Origin: Neobacillus pocheonensis
Lineage (GTDB): Bacteria > Bacillota > Bacilli > Bacillales > Cytobacillaceae
Direction of reading: 5' to 3'
Assembly (NCBI GenBank): GCA_023702235.1
Contig: JAMQCR010000003.1
Location: forward strand, 830,501-894,500
Length of the DNA stretch: 64,000 nucleotides
Part shown: one piece after another, positions 1 through 8,300 of the stretch
Layout: every line of letters starts with the position of its first letter
Position numbering within the stretch: the stretch's first letter is position 1
Translations under genes and position numbers: made by a program
Notes under the pieces: model-generated
The model's input: only the letters and a program-made list of their open reading frames with translations
Database searches by the model: none
What the model was told of the DNA's origin: nothing

Positions 1-265
1 TTCTAACACCGGGACCAAAACAACCACGAATAACACAGCTTCAGCAGGTGACGCTGCAAAGATTTTCTCCCAGCATTGTGCAAGCTGTCATGGAGACAAT
101 CTTCAAGGCCAAGTAGGTCCTAACCTCCAAAAAATCGGTTCTCAGTTATCTAAAGACCAAATTTTGGGCATTCTTAAAAATGGTAAATCGGGTGGAATGC
201 CGGCTGGCTTAATTTCCGGTTCAGATGCTGACGCCATTGCCACATGGCTTGCTGCTAAAAAGTAA
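1..265 (+). CDS. cccB: Cytochrome c551-type lipoprotein CccB, C-terminal part
   Basis: The 5' end lies outside the window; reading starts at base 2. About 87 residues are visible: a Thr/Asn/Ala-rich linker, then a small class I cytochrome c domain. The heme-binding motif CASCH and a distal Met in GGMPAGL (probable axial ligand) are present. The family carries electrons at the outer face of the membrane to the terminal oxidase. In B. subtilis cccB directly precedes ftsE-ftsX, as here, which supports the name. The gene ends with TAA and a strong hairpin follows, so it is transcribed separately from ftsE. Confidence 0.85.
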   Translation, partial: SNTGTKTTTNNTASAGDAAKIFSQHCASCHGDNLQGQVGPNLQKIGSQLSKDQILGILKNGKSGGMPAGLISGSDADAIATWLAAKK

Positions 266-279
266 TATATTTCTACCCC

Positions 280-313
280 AAAAACGCTCTGTAAAAACTT
301 ATAGAGCGTTTTT
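280..313 (+). terminator. Rho-independent terminator after cccB
   Basis: Perfect 11-bp inverted repeat AAAAACGCTCT / AGAGCGTTTTT with a 12-nt loop, followed by a T-rich run. The A-rich left arm could let it also act on the opposite strand. Confidence 0.8.
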
Positions 314-448
314 ATTTTGACTGTATATCAAAAAATGTCGAATTGTTTTAAGATGGAAGGATTTATGGTTTGTGGAATATATAGTTAATTATTGTCTAAT
401 TTGAAAAGAAACTGTAATATTTTTACCGCTTTTTTTAGCGAATTATGA

Positions 449-457
449 TGTTATAAT
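449..457 (+). promoter_or_regulatory. Candidate extended -10 promoter for ftsEX
   Basis: TGTTATAAT is an extended -10 (TGn-TATAAT) about 113 bp upstream of ftsE, with no good -35 box at 16-18 bp. It is the only clear promoter-like element in the 314-569 gap; I see no open reading frame or other structure in that AT-rich stretch. Confidence 0.4.
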
Positions 458-569
458 GGTTTTAAGCGGCAAACTGCAACTTTTGTCAATCGGTGATTTT
501 TTAAAAAATAAAAAGTTATTGTCGAATTTTCTTAATTCAACAACCAAACTTTACTATTAGGTGATATGA

Positions 570-1256
570 ATGATAGAGATGCAAGATGTTTATAAGAAGT
601 ATCCAAATGGCGTATCCGCTATTAATGGGATAGATGTTCGAATCAACCAGGGCGAATTTGTTTACGTGGTTGGACCGAGTGGTGCTGGGAAATCAACGTT
701 TATTAAAATGATGTACCGTGAGGAAGTTCCTTCATCAGGGACGATCACGTTGAATGGCGTGAATTTGGCCAAATTAAAGATGAAAAAGGTTCCACTTTTC
801 CGTCGTAATCTTGGCGTTGTCTTTCAGGATTTCAAACTACTCCAAACCCTAACAGTTTATGAAAATGTGGCCTTTGCCTTAGAGGTAATCGAAGCACAGC
901 CAAAATTCATTAAAAAAAGGGTAATGGAAGTCCTGGACCTAGTGAATTTAAAGCATAAGGCAAAAATGCTTCCAACCGAGCTTTCTGGCGGTGAGCAGCA
1001 GCGTGTTTCAATTGCACGTTCGATTGTTAATTCGCCAAAAGTCGTTATTGCAGACGAGCCGACAGGAAACCTTGACCCTGAAACGTCATGGGAAATTATG
1101 AACATTTTTGATGAGATAAATACAAGAGGAACAACTGTTGTGATGGCAACACATAACAGAGAAATTGTTAATACAATCAAGCATCGTGTAATCGCTATTG
1201 AAAGTGGAAAAATAGTCCGCGATGAACAAAGAGGTGATTACGGTTATGAAAGTTAG
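570..1256 (+). CDS. ftsE: Cell division ABC transporter ATPase FtsE
   Basis: 228-residue ABC ATPase of normal FtsE length. It has a Walker A motif (GPSGAGKST, about residue 35), the signature LSGGEQQR and a Walker B segment ending in ADEPTG, followed by the H-loop His (ATHNRE). FtsE pairs with FtsX; in Bacillus the complex does not move a substrate but transmits ATP hydrolysis across the membrane to activate peptidoglycan hydrolases. The ATG follows AGGTGAT. Its end overlaps the start of ftsX by 11 bp, indicating translational coupling. Confidence 0.95.
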   Translation: MIEMQDVYKKYPNGVSAINGIDVRINQGEFVYVVGPSGAGKSTFIKMMYREEVPSSGTITLNGVNLAKLKMKKVPLFRRNLGVVFQDFKLLQTLTVYENVAFALEVIEAQPKFIKKRVMEVLDLVNLKHKAKMLPTELSGGEQQRVSIARSIVNSPKVVIADEPTGNLDPETSWEIMNIFDEINTRGTTVVMATHNREIVNTIKHRVIAIESGKIVRDEQRGDYGYES

Positions 1257-2139
1257 AACAATTGGCCGTCACGCCCGCGAAAGCTTAAAGAGTCTTGGTA
1301 GAAATGGCTGGATGACATTTGCATCTGTTAGTGCCGTCACGGTTACGTTGATTTTAGTCGGTGTCTTTTTCGTTATTATGATGAATCTAAATAAAGTGGC
1401 ACAAACCATTGAAGAGGACGTGCAAATTCGTGTTCACATTGATGTTGCTGCAAACAAACAGGATCAGGAAAAATTAAAAACGCAGATTGCACAGGTTTCG
1501 GAAGTTAAGAGTATTACGTTCTCATCAAAAGAGCAGGAACTGAATAATTTAGTCAAAAGTCTTGGTTCGGAAGGAAAGGCATTTAAGCTTTTTGAACAGG
1601 ACAATCCTCTTAACGATGTATTTATCGTAAAAACGAAAAATCCGACAGATACAATGAAAGCAGCGAAGAAGATTGAAAAAATGAATTATGTAGCAAAGGT
1701 AATGTACGGTCAGGGCAGTGTAGAAAAACTATTTAGTTTTATCAAAGCGAGCCGTAACGTGGGCATAGTCTTAGCTATTGGCCTATTCTTTACTGCAATC
1801 TTCTTAATCTCGAATACAATTAAAATTACGATTATTGCAAGACGTAGAGAAATTAAGATTATGAGATTAGTAGGAGCTACGAATACTTTTATTCGCTGGC
1901 CATTCTTTCTTGAAGGGCTATGGCTTGGAATTCTGGGTTCAATTTTACCCATCATCCTAATTTCGATTGCCTATTACAAGGCTTATGATTACATCCAACC
2001 AAAGCTGGCAGGCAACTTCATGCAGATTTTACCATTTACTCCATTTGTCTATCAGGTCTCAGGAATCCTTATTTTGATGGGGGCTTTGATTGGGATTTGG
2101 GGCAGCATTATGTCAGTAAGAAAGTTTTTAAAAGTATAG
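1246..2139 (+). CDS. ftsX: Cell division membrane protein FtsX
   Basis: About 297 residues with the FtsX layout: a short cytoplasmic N-terminus (GRHARESLKSLGRNGWMTFA), TM1, an extracellular loop of about 125 residues, then three C-terminal TM segments, as in the MacB/FtsX permease fold. The start is placed at ATG 1246, preceded by GAGGTGATT, because it matches the usual N-terminus; an in-frame ATG at 1222 would add eight unrelated residues. With FtsE it should control the hydrolase activator encoded next. Confidence 0.93.
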   Translation: MKVRTIGRHARESLKSLGRNGWMTFASVSAVTVTLILVGVFFVIMMNLNKVAQTIEEDVQIRVHIDVAANKQDQEKLKTQIAQVSEVKSITFSSKEQELNNLVKSLGSEGKAFKLFEQDNPLNDVFIVKTKNPTDTMKAAKKIEKMNYVAKVMYGQGSVEKLFSFIKASRNVGIVLAIGLFFTAIFLISNTIKITIIARRREIKIMRLVGATNTFIRWPFFLEGLWLGILGSILPIILISIAYYKAYDYIQPKLAGNFMQILPFTPFVYQVSGILILMGALIGIWGSIMSVRKFLKV

Positions 2140-2146
2140 ACCTCTA

Positions 2147-2175
2147 CAGGAAGGACAGTGAATTTGTCCTTCCTG
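2147..2175 (+). terminator. Hairpin after ftsX
   Basis: Perfect 11-bp stem CAGGAAGGACA / TGTCCTTCCTG with a 7-nt loop. The U-tract is weak (ATTTTAAT), so read-through into the M23 gene is possible. Confidence 0.6.
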
Positions 2176-2268
2176 ATTTTAATAGATCAGCAGTATTTTC
2201 AACATAAAAAGCTTTAAAGGTATGATTTACCTGTACATAGAGAAGAACATGGAAAGGAGAAATCGGAA

Positions 2269-3534
2269 GTGAAGAAACCTATAATCACACTTGTTGTCTC
2301 AACGATCGTTGGGTTGGGGACCCTTTTTGGCGGTATTTCCTTTAAAACCGAAGCCGCTTCCATCTCAAGCTTAAAGGGTCAGCAAGATCAAATTCACAAT
2401 CAGCGCTCAAGTGTAAATTCAACTATCAATCAAGCAAAACAAAAGATTGATAGTCTACAAGGCCAGCAGGTTGATGTAAAGACTGAGATGAAACGGATTG
2501 ATTTAGCTATTGGTGATACCAATACAAAGATGCGGGAAAAACAAGCAAAGGTGGACGACACAAAAGCTCAGGTCACCAAACTTCAAGCTGACATTAAAGT
2601 GATTCAAGAGCGGATAAAGCAGCGAAACGAGCTTTTGAAGGAACGTGCACGTAATTATCAAGAAACGGGCGGGATGGTCAATTATCTAGAAGTATTAATG
2701 GGGTCGCAAAGCTTTGGCGATTTCATTGACCGTGCCAATGCAGTGACCACCATTATGCAGGCGGACCAAGATATCATAAAGCAGGCTGAAGCAGATAAAA
2801 AGGAACTTGAAACCAAACAAGCTCAGGTTGAAAATGATTTAGCAAACCTGCAAAAAATGCTGAAAGATTTAGAAAAGATGAATCAGCAATTGGCTGGACA
2901 AAGAGCGGAAAAAGATAAATTACTAGGTTCATTGCAAGCTCAAGAACAACATGTTCATGAGGATGTAATGAATATGGAGGAGCAAAATCAAGTCCTTGCT
3001 TCTCAGGAAGCTGCCATCCAAAAGGCAATTCAAATGGAGCAACAACGTCAAGCAGAGTTGGCAAGGCAACGCCAGGCTGCTGCTCAGGCTTCCCGATCTA
3101 ATGGATATTCCGCACCATCGGCTGCACCACCTGTAACGAGCGGTAACTTTATGAGACCCGCTTCAGGCCCAATTAGCTCAACCTACGGACCTCGATGGGG
3201 AGATTTCCACTACGGTGTTGACATCGCCAACCCAGGTGCCAATGTACCAATTGTAGCTGCTGCTGATGGAGTTGTAGCGGTTTCCCACTATTCACAAAGT
3301 TATGGAAACGTCGTATACATTACGCACTCGATTAATGGTCATATTTATACAACTGTTTATGCTCATATGCAGGTACGTATGGTTTCTGAAGGACAAGTTG
3401 TATCTAAAGGACAGCAAATTGGAATCATGGGAAGTACCGGAGAAGCAACAGGACAGCATTTACACTTTGAACTTTACAATGGACCATGGAAATATCATAG
3501 TGCGATTAATCCAATGGGGATTGTGCCGCTATAA
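2269..3534 (+). CDS. Secreted M23 (LytM/EnvC-like) coiled-coil peptidoglycan hydrolase or activator
   Basis: 421 residues from a GTG start after AAAGGAG. An N-terminal signal peptide (about residues 1-30, hydrophobic core, ending near TEAAS) precedes a Gln/Lys/Glu-rich coiled coil (about 35-275), a low-complexity Ser/Ala/Pro linker and a C-terminal LytM domain (about 300-415). The LytM zinc and catalytic motifs are visible: HYGVD, YAHM and HLHFEL. In many bacilli this gene follows ftsEX, and by analogy with EnvC and CwlO its coiled coil would be regulated by FtsX. Because the metal ligands are intact it may be an active endopeptidase and not only an activator. Confidence 0.88.
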   Translation: MKKPIITLVVSTIVGLGTLFGGISFKTEAASISSLKGQQDQIHNQRSSVNSTINQAKQKIDSLQGQQVDVKTEMKRIDLAIGDTNTKMREKQAKVDDTKAQVTKLQADIKVIQERIKQRNELLKERARNYQETGGMVNYLEVLMGSQSFGDFIDRANAVTTIMQADQDIIKQAEADKKELETKQAQVENDLANLQKMLKDLEKMNQQLAGQRAEKDKLLGSLQAQEQHVHEDVMNMEEQNQVLASQEAAIQKAIQMEQQRQAELARQRQAAAQASRSNGYSAPSAAPPVTSGNFMRPASGPISSTYGPRWGDFHYGVDIANPGANVPIVAAADGVVAVSHYSQSYGNVVYITHSINGHIYTTVYAHMQVRMVSEGQVVSKGQQIGIMGSTGEATGQHLHFELYNGPWKYHSAINPMGIVPL

Positions 3535-3547
3535 AAATAAAATGGAA

Positions 3548-3578
3548 ATGGGAGAAGCTTAGCTTCTTCCATTTTTTT
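3548..3578 (+). terminator. Rho-independent terminator after the M23 gene
   Basis: ATGGGAGAAGC / GCTTCTTCCAT stem (one G-U pair) with a TTA loop, followed by six T. Confidence 0.8.
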
Positions 3579-3605
3579 ATAAAGAAAAAAATATAAAAAT
3601 TTAAT

Positions 3606-3646
3606 CTTTGAGAATTGTCCAGCCCCTAGGCGCTTCCGTTTTTCTT
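3606..3646. repeat. Short form of the dispersed intergenic repeat
   Basis: Begins with CTTTGAGAATTGTCCA, shared exactly with 9380-9395, and continues into a head (CAGCCCCTAG) joined directly to a tail (GGCGCTTCCG...TTTTCTT) matching the two ends of the full-length copy at 34252-34376. It looks like an internally deleted derivative. Confidence 0.5.
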
Positions 3647-3783
3647 AGTATTTACGATTCCTTCACCTATCATTCATAACTCGTCCAATCCTTACATATA
3701 TGTTAATAATCGGCCATGAAAGAGGTACATTTTAAAAAAAGCGGGCAGGCACTTTTAAAATATGAATGTTTAGGAGGTTCGGG

Positions 3784-5217
3784 ATGAATCGAAAATGGAT
3801 TGCTCTGCTTATGACGGGATCGCTCCTTACAGGCGCCGGTGGAACCTATGCCGGCATGGAGTGGCTAGGGAAAACAGCGATAACCCAAAAAGATAAAACA
3901 GCTAAAACACAGCAGACAGATTCAACAAACCTAGAAAAAATGGATCAGGCTTATGCTCTTATTTTAAGCCGTTATGTTGAAAAGGTGGACGGCAATAAAC
4001 TCGTTGAAGGAGCCATCCAAGGGATGCTTTCCGTTTTGAAGGATCCCTATTCCGTCTACATGGATAAGGACACAGCGAACCAATTTAATCAAGCATTGGG
4101 ATCATCGTTTGAAGGAATTGGTGCGGAGGTGGGAATGGTGGATGGGAAAATTGTCATCGTTTCCCCATTCAAAAATTCCCCAGCAGAAAAAAGGCGGTTT
4201 AAAGCCGAACGACCAAATTTTAAAAGTGAACGGCGAAAACGTTGATGGATTAGATTTAAATAAAGTGACATTAAAGATTCGTGGAAGAAAGGGAACGACG
4301 GTAAAAATAGAAATCGCACGAAAAGGTTTAAAGGAACCAATTATGATTGATGTCGTTCGTGGGGAAATCCCACTTGAAACTGTGCATTCATCAATAAAGA
4401 AACAGGATGGGAAAAAAATTGGATATCTTGAATTAACCTCGTTCTCAGAAAATACTGCGGCGGATTTTAAAAAGGATCTAAGTTCGTTGGAAAAAGAGCA
4501 TATTAAAGGGTTGATCATCGATGTCCGCGGAAACCCTGGCGGATATCTATCTAGCGTGGAAGAGATTTTAAAAGAGTTTGTTCCAAAAGATAAGCCAATT
4601 GTTCAAATTGAACAACGAAATGGTGAAAAAACGCGGTACTTCTCGACACTTACGAAGAAAAAGGATTATCCAGTTGTTGTCCTTGTTAACAAAGGAAGTG
4701 CTTCTGCAGCAGAAATATTAGCGGGCTCCTTGAAGGAAGCAGCGGGCTACGAGCTTGTTGGTGAAACAACATTTGGCAAAGGGACCGTTCAGCAGGCTGT
4801 CCCAATGGGGGATGGCAGTAATATTAAATTAACCTTATTTAAATGGCTAACGCCAAATGGAAATTGGATTCATAAAAAAGGTATTAAACCGGATGTAGCC
4901 ATTAAGCAGCCAGCAATATTCGACACGCATCCGCTTCAAGTTACAGACCCACTAAAGCAGGATATGAATAGTGAGCAAGTCAAAAATGCCCAAGAAATTT
5001 TAGCAGGGTTGGGATTTGCTCCAGGGCGAACAGATGGTTATTTTAGTGCCGACACAACAGTTGCTGTCAAAGGATTCCAACAGCAAAATGGAATCCAGCC
5101 ATCTGGAAAAATTGATTCTGAAACGGCAATCAATTAGAAGCAGCTGCCGTTAAGCAAATGAAAAACGAGAAAAATGATCTTCAGCTGCAAACTGCCTTAA
5201 GGCTGATCGTAAAATAA
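3784..5217 (+). CDS. ctpB: C-terminal processing protease CtpB (S41), two frameshifts
   Basis: S41 serine protease of about 478 residues once two indels are corrected, close to B. subtilis CtpB. Order: N-terminal membrane anchor, PDZ domain (GSSFEGIGAEVG..., about 90-170), S41 catalytic core with nucleophile Ser in KGSASAAEILAG and general-base Lys in TTFGKGTVQ, then a C-terminal peptidoglycan-binding segment. In B. subtilis CtpB cleaves SpoIVFA during sporulation. ATG 3784 follows AGGAGG at 7 nt. Breaks: near 4186-4197 (extra base in AAAAAAGGCGG) and near 5125-5131 (missing base in GGCAAT); the corrected C-terminus ends at TAA 5215-5217. Probably sequence errors. Confidence 0.85.
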
Positions 5218-5223
5218 TCATGG

Positions 5224-5249
5224 CAGGGACTTCGGTCTCTGTTTTTTTT
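5224..5249 (+). terminator. Rho-independent terminator after ctpB
   Basis: CAGGGAC / GTCTCTG stem (one G-U pair) closed by a TTCG tetraloop and followed by about eight T. Confidence 0.85.
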
Positions 5250-5275
5250 ATGGTTAAGATGAATTTCTGCTGGAG

Positions 5276-5401
5276 GCGGAATTATTGGTGCTTTTTGCGG
5301 ATTAATTGAGAATTTCCGCGGAAATAGTAGTGTGGATCGCGGTATTATTGCCAAAATTTGCGGAATTAACACAAAAAGCTGCGGAATTCCCCTAGCTTTC
5401 T
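5276..5401. repeat. Six 21-bp tandem iterons starting GCGG(A/T)
   Basis: GCGGA or GCGGT occurs at 5276, 5297, 5318, 5339, 5360 and 5381, exactly 21 bp apart. Most units share GCGGAATTATT at the start; the remaining about 10 bp vary. A further TTGCGGAAAT lies at 5431-5440, out of the 21-bp phase. The array fills most of the 349-bp gap between ctpB and minJ (5218-5566), where I see no gene. The 21-bp period is two helical turns, so all cores face the same side of the DNA. Function unknown. Confidence 0.75.
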
Positions 5402-5566
5402 GAAATTCCTGCGACACACTATAGGATAAATTGCGGAAATTCGTCAGTTTTTTGTTTTTTCAAGAAACTAGCAATAGGTTTTATCTCTCCAATTTGGTAG
5501 AATAATCTTTAAGAGACTTCATATTCAAATTTTAATAGATATTTTAGTAAAGGCAGGTGGGAGGAA

Positions 5567-6763
5567 ATGGTGCAGATATGGCTTGTAGAGCTGCTAAAAG
5601 GGGTGGGTAGATTTTTCCTTCATCCAGTTTTTTACTATCTCCTTTTCCTTGCAGGAATTTTAGGTGTTTCAAGGGTAAAGCGAGAACGGAAAAATTTTCA
5701 TATTCGGGCGTACGATGCCTATTTTGAGCTCCGGCAGCTGTTACCGCTTGGTTTTCTTACAGGTTTAGTTTTGTCGATTGTCGCAGTTGTTGCAGGTATT
5801 GCCGTTCCATTTGCTGCAATTCTGCTCATCGCTGCTTTTACCTTGCTATGGAGCTTTACGACAACTATTCGACTTTTATCGCCAGCCTACACGGTTGGTT
5901 CAGCATTTTTTTCCTTAATTATTTTTGCGGAAAATAATTGGTCGGTACCGTTTTTTTCTAAGGCGTTTCATTCCATTGGTGAAAAGGTATATCCATCGGT
6001 TGTCGTCGTTCTTGCACTGTTGTTAATAGCTGAGGGATTCCTGATTTATAAAAATGCCAGCATTGGGACATCTCCTAAACTAGTAAAAAGCAAGCGTGGC
6101 CAGAACGTAGGGGCCCATGTGGTCAAACGCTTGTGGATGCTGCCTATGTTTTTACTTATCCCTGGTGATGCTCTCCACCTTCCGTTCGCTTGGTGGCCGG
6201 TCTTTCAACTTGGTGCACACAGGTATTCGCTTATCCTTGTTCCTTTTTCAATAGGTTTTCAGCAGCAAGTTCAAGGGATGCTCCCAAAAGAATCAATTCA
6301 GTTGCTTGGTAGACGGGTAATCGTCCTTGGGGTTTTCACAGCCATTCTTTCTATCGCTGGCTATTGGTATCCACTCATGTCTATCGGAGTCACTGCTTTT
6401 GCTGTCATTGGCCGTGAACTTTTAACACTCATGCAGCGCGTACGAGATGATAGTCTTCCATTTTATTTTTCTAAAAAGAATAATGGGCTAATGATTCTAG
6501 GAATTATTCCGGAGTCACCTGCTAGTAAAATGGGCTTGCAGGTAGGGGAAGTGATTTCCAAAGCGAATAGTGTGGTGGTTCGGGATGAAAAGACCTTATA
6601 CGAAGCACTTCAAAAAAACCGCGCCCATTGTAAGCTGGATGTACTCGATACAAATGGCGAGGTTCGGTTTGTCCAACGGGCATTATTCGAAGGTGATCAT
6701 CATGAACTTGGCATCCTTTTTGTTCAGGATGAACGGAAGTATGATGATGAGCGGATAGGGTAA
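5567..6763 (+). CDS. minJ: PDZ-domain membrane protein MinJ
   Basis: 398 residues. The N-terminal two thirds contain about seven or eight hydrophobic segments; the C-terminus (about 300-385) is a PDZ domain (GIIPESPASKMGLQVGEVI). This architecture and its place downstream of ctpB match B. subtilis MinJ (YvjD), which links DivIVA to MinD at poles and septa so that FtsZ assembles only at midcell. The ATG is preceded by a GGTGGGAGG-like ribosome binding site. Reading frame intact. A hairpin terminator follows. Confidence 0.87.
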   Translation: MVQIWLVELLKGVGRFFLHPVFYYLLFLAGILGVSRVKRERKNFHIRAYDAYFELRQLLPLGFLTGLVLSIVAVVAGIAVPFAAILLIAAFTLLWSFTTTIRLLSPAYTVGSAFFSLIIFAENNWSVPFFSKAFHSIGEKVYPSVVVVLALLLIAEGFLIYKNASIGTSPKLVKSKRGQNVGAHVVKRLWMLPMFLLIPGDALHLPFAWWPVFQLGAHRYSLILVPFSIGFQQQVQGMLPKESIQLLGRRVIVLGVFTAILSIAGYWYPLMSIGVTAFAVIGRELLTLMQRVRDDSLPFYFSKKNNGLMILGIIPESPASKMGLQVGEVISKANSVVVRDEKTLYEALQKNRAHCKLDVLDTNGEVRFVQRALFEGDHHELGILFVQDERKYDDERIG

Positions 6764-6785
6764 TGTAATTTATAATTGGTTCCGG

Positions 6786-6812
6786 GGCGCGCATATATAT
6801 GTGCGTCTTTTT
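6786..6812 (+). terminator. Rho-independent terminator after minJ
   Basis: GGCGCGCAT / ATGTGCGTC stem (two G-U pairs) with an ATAT loop, followed by five T. Confidence 0.7.
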
Positions 6813-6895
6813 GTATTAAGCTCGTTTGTTGAAGAAGTGATTGTGGCAATCAATCCATGAAATGCAGGTATAATGGTAACTCCCAGCCCGGATGA

Positions 6896-7377
6896 AGCGA
6901 GGAGATTTCTCCAAAGCATATTGGCCGAATCATGGGAATCTATGTAGGTGGTTCTGCTTTCGGTGCGTTTATTGGCCGGTTGATTGTCAGTACACTAACA
7001 GATTTTTTCTCCTGGAATTTAGCTATTTTTGTTTTAGGATTATTCAGTTTATTGTGTAGCGTATTGTTCTGGATTTATTTTCCTGAATCCAGGCATTTCA
7101 AAAAACTAATCTTTCATTTACTATCTGGGCATCAGGAATATTCAGTGGTCTAAAAAATAAAAAATTATTCTACCTTTATGGAATGGGTTTTTTATTACTC
7201 GGCGTCTACGAGGCATTATTTAATTACATTGGCTTTCCATTATCGAAATCACCCTATCATTTAAGTCAAACAGTGATTGGCTTTCTATTTATTTGTCAAT
7301 TGGCAGGTTCATGGAGTTCCTATCTTTTTGGGAAGCTTACAGAAAGGCATTCACGTACACGTTTTAGCACAGCTTGA
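6896..7377 (+). pseudogene. Remnant of an MFS transporter
   Basis: Translated segments look like the second half of a YnfM-type major facilitator: SEEISPKHIGRIMGIYVGG, several hydrophobic helices, YFPESRHF, then LNYIGFPL-like and LFGKLTERHSR pieces. The N-terminal half is absent: the bases before 6896 encode nothing transporter-like and contain a stop. The C-terminus stops early at 7377. A one-base gap near 7101-7106 (six A where seven restore the frame) also separates the two visible parts. Unlike other breaks in this window, truncation at both ends suggests a real decayed gene. Confidence 0.75.
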
Positions 7378-7409
7378 AAACTCAATTTAACCCTAGTAAA
7401 TCAGTTAAT

Positions 7410-7451
7410 AAAAATGCTATCCTTTTTCATTTAAAAAAGGATAGCATTTTT
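7410..7451. terminator. Bidirectional terminator between the MFS remnant and cotF-like gene
   Basis: 18-bp inverted repeat AAAAATGCTATCCTTTTT / AAAAAGGATAGCATTTTT with a 6-nt loop. A and T runs on both sides make it work for both convergent units. Confidence 0.85.
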
Positions 7452-7479
7452 TATTAAGGAATAAGGAAGTGCGCTTTTA

Positions 7480-8117
7480 TTAAGAAAGCATCGTTTTGTT
7501 ATTTGGCATTTGCACTTGAGCCGGTGCGAAGGTGTTCAACATCTGCTGCATATCTTGCCCCGCCAGCTGTGGTACTTGATAGTAATGGTGTTTATTTTGA
7601 TAGATGGATAATTCATAGGCATCTCGATACAATTTGGGACAGAATCAGCAAGCACTCGGCGAACTACGGGATTGGTTACTTCTAATGCAGCCATGGTCTT
7701 CATTGAAGCGCCGGATTTTACACAGCCGAGCATCATGCTAGAGACACACGCATCCGTAAGCTCGGAGACAGATTGTGCTGGCTTTTTAGGCTGAGACGGT
7801 TTTAAACCGTACACAAAATCATTCCCCTGCGTCATTTTATAGCTTTGGGTGGGCTTAGAAGGATTTTGCCCTGATTTAAAACACTCAACCGTTATATTGT
7901 ATTCATCCTGCATAAAACGATATTGACGGTCGAGAATATCCATTAGTTCTGGATCTTTGACATGTTGGCGCAGCAGCATATATTGATCCATGGCTCCGAT
8001 TGAACCCGAAAGGACTTCATGAACATCAAAAACCTCATGTCCCCCATGATTCATTTGCTGAGGCACATTTCCGGTATGCATATTTTGGTGCATTGGATTT
8101 TGTTGATTTTGCATCAT
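7480..8117 (-). CDS. CotF-family spore coat protein, one frameshift
   Basis: About 213 residues when corrected. A Met/Gln/His/Asn-rich N-terminus is followed by a ferritin-like helical domain typical of the coat F family (Coat_F), with segments such as LRQHVKDPELMDILDRQYRF and LTDACVSSMM. Start ATG 8117 is preceded on the minus strand by GAGGAGG at about 9 nt; a longer upstream start is unlikely. Near 7617-7623 one G is missing (ATGCC where ATGGCC restores MAYELSIYQN), giving a true C-terminus ending at TAA 7480-7482 instead of an unrelated tail. Expected in the spore coat. Confidence 0.82.
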
Positions 8118-8300
8118 ATAAAAATTCCTCCTCAAGTAATGGTGATAACCAAAGTTATTATGTATCAGGAAGGCAGAGATATTCATAACAAAAATATATA
8201 TTTGTTACATTAAAAGGAATGACTCTACCAAGCAAAATCAATATGTTACAATAGAAATAATTTGCGAAAAAAGAATCTTTTAGGAAAAGGAGGGCGAAAA

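Noticed and set aside
5276..5440. CRISPR array or replication-type iterons in the 21-bp repeats
   Set aside because: Units are only 21 bp in total, with no repeat/spacer architecture and no cas genes; there is no replication initiator gene or DnaA-box cluster nearby.
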